Below, in pieces: positions 11,731 to 11,919 of a stretch of 11,919 bases of DNA. Both the position numbers and the translations under genes were made by a program. Origin of the DNA: Bacteroidota bacterium (GTDB taxonomy: Bacteria; Bacteroidota; Bacteroidia; Bacteroidales; Prolixibacteraceae); NCBI GenBank assembly GCA_023488865.1, contig JAMDDG010000304.1, positions 1 through 11,919 of the forward strand, written 5' to 3'. The notes below the pieces were generated by a model. That model did not search any database. It saw nothing but the letters and a program-made list of their open reading frames with translations, and was not told where the DNA came from. Every line of letters starts with the position of its first letter. The first letter of the stretch is position 1.

Positions 11731-11919
11731 CTAAGCGTGTTCAAAAAAAAGAGCCAGAATTATTTGGAGGAAAATTATATCTGAAAGCTGGAGAAGTAAG
11801 TAATTTGTACCGTGATATTTCTGATTTATTTGGCTTTTATAATGACAATAAACACTTACTTTCCGATTCATTTCCAAGTTTAATTAGAATGTCTTTACGC
11901 CTTTTATGCGAATCAGCAG
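11730..11919 (+). pseudogene. Oppositely oriented internal fragment of (apparently) the same partner gene, running off the window
   Basis: The plus-strand frame is open from after the TAA at 11727-11729 to the window end (63 codons): RVQKKEPELFGGKLYLKAGE, then LYRDISDLFGFYNDNKHLL, then FPSLIRMSLRLLCESA. The composition is that of a real protein, yet there is no start codon near its left end. RMSLRLLCESA is the kind of helix that precedes the HTGAHNY-type half in DUF4145/HEPN-like domains, so this looks like the segment that should come before the minus-strand fragment at 11524-11730. It may be one gene split by an inversion, or a second homologous copy. Confidence 0.55.

Overview
The window reads as chromosomal DNA of a Bacteroidetes (Bacteroidota) bacterium. 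Reasons: several gene starts are preceded by the Bacteroidetes -7 promoter element TAnnTTTG, one with a correctly spaced -33 TTTG. The purM, prfA and pyrF products are the forms typical of the phylum. There is a PorE-type lipoprotein combining TPR, beta-propeller and OmpA domains. Intergenic DNA is full of short AT-rich repeats common in this phylum. No species can be named from the sequence alone.

Layout, left to right. (1) 8-571, minus strand: a secreted alpha/beta hydrolase that stops before its catalytic histidine, so it is probably truncated. (2) 747-5589, minus strand: a housekeeping block purM, prfA, pyrF (purine synthesis, translation termination, pyrimidine synthesis). About 1.7 kb of foreign DNA lies between prfA and pyrF: a Bro-N/antirepressor-like gene, a probable IS66-type transposase tail, and an IS3-family transposase relic frameshifted by an exact 10-bp tandem duplication. 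(3) 5590-5817: an intergenic region with a seven-unit heptamer array and an inverted partner array. (4) 5818-7812, minus strand: the PorE/OmpA-like lipoprotein, divergent from (5) 7958-8395, plus strand: a cytoplasmic cyclophilin. (6) 8396-11919: an accessory segment, all intact genes on the minus strand: a class II Fic AMPylase-type protein with a two-site palindromic operator, a REP-like hairpin, a HigBA-type toxin-antitoxin locus whose toxin is broken by an internal deletion while the antitoxin is intact, and an AT-rich D12-class DNA adenine methyltransferase.

The two most unusual observations are in the accessory segment. First, a 63-bp repeat (57 of 63 bases identical) sits 9 and 15 bp behind the stop codons of the Fic gene and the methyltransferase gene, giving a gene-plus-3'-repeat, cassette-like layout. 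Second, the gene directly upstream of the methyltransferase is split at about 11727-11733. Its C-terminal 68 codons run left on the minus strand and overlap the methyltransferase start. What looks like the preceding part of the same domain runs right on the plus strand, from the same junction to the window edge. This is what an intragenic inversion would produce, possibly a phase-variable one, next to a DNA methyltransferase.

The core genes are unremarkable in function. The accessory segment looks like layered defence or mobile-DNA debris: an antirepressor, IS relics, a decayed toxin-antitoxin pair, Fic, and a methyltransferase with a rearranged partner.
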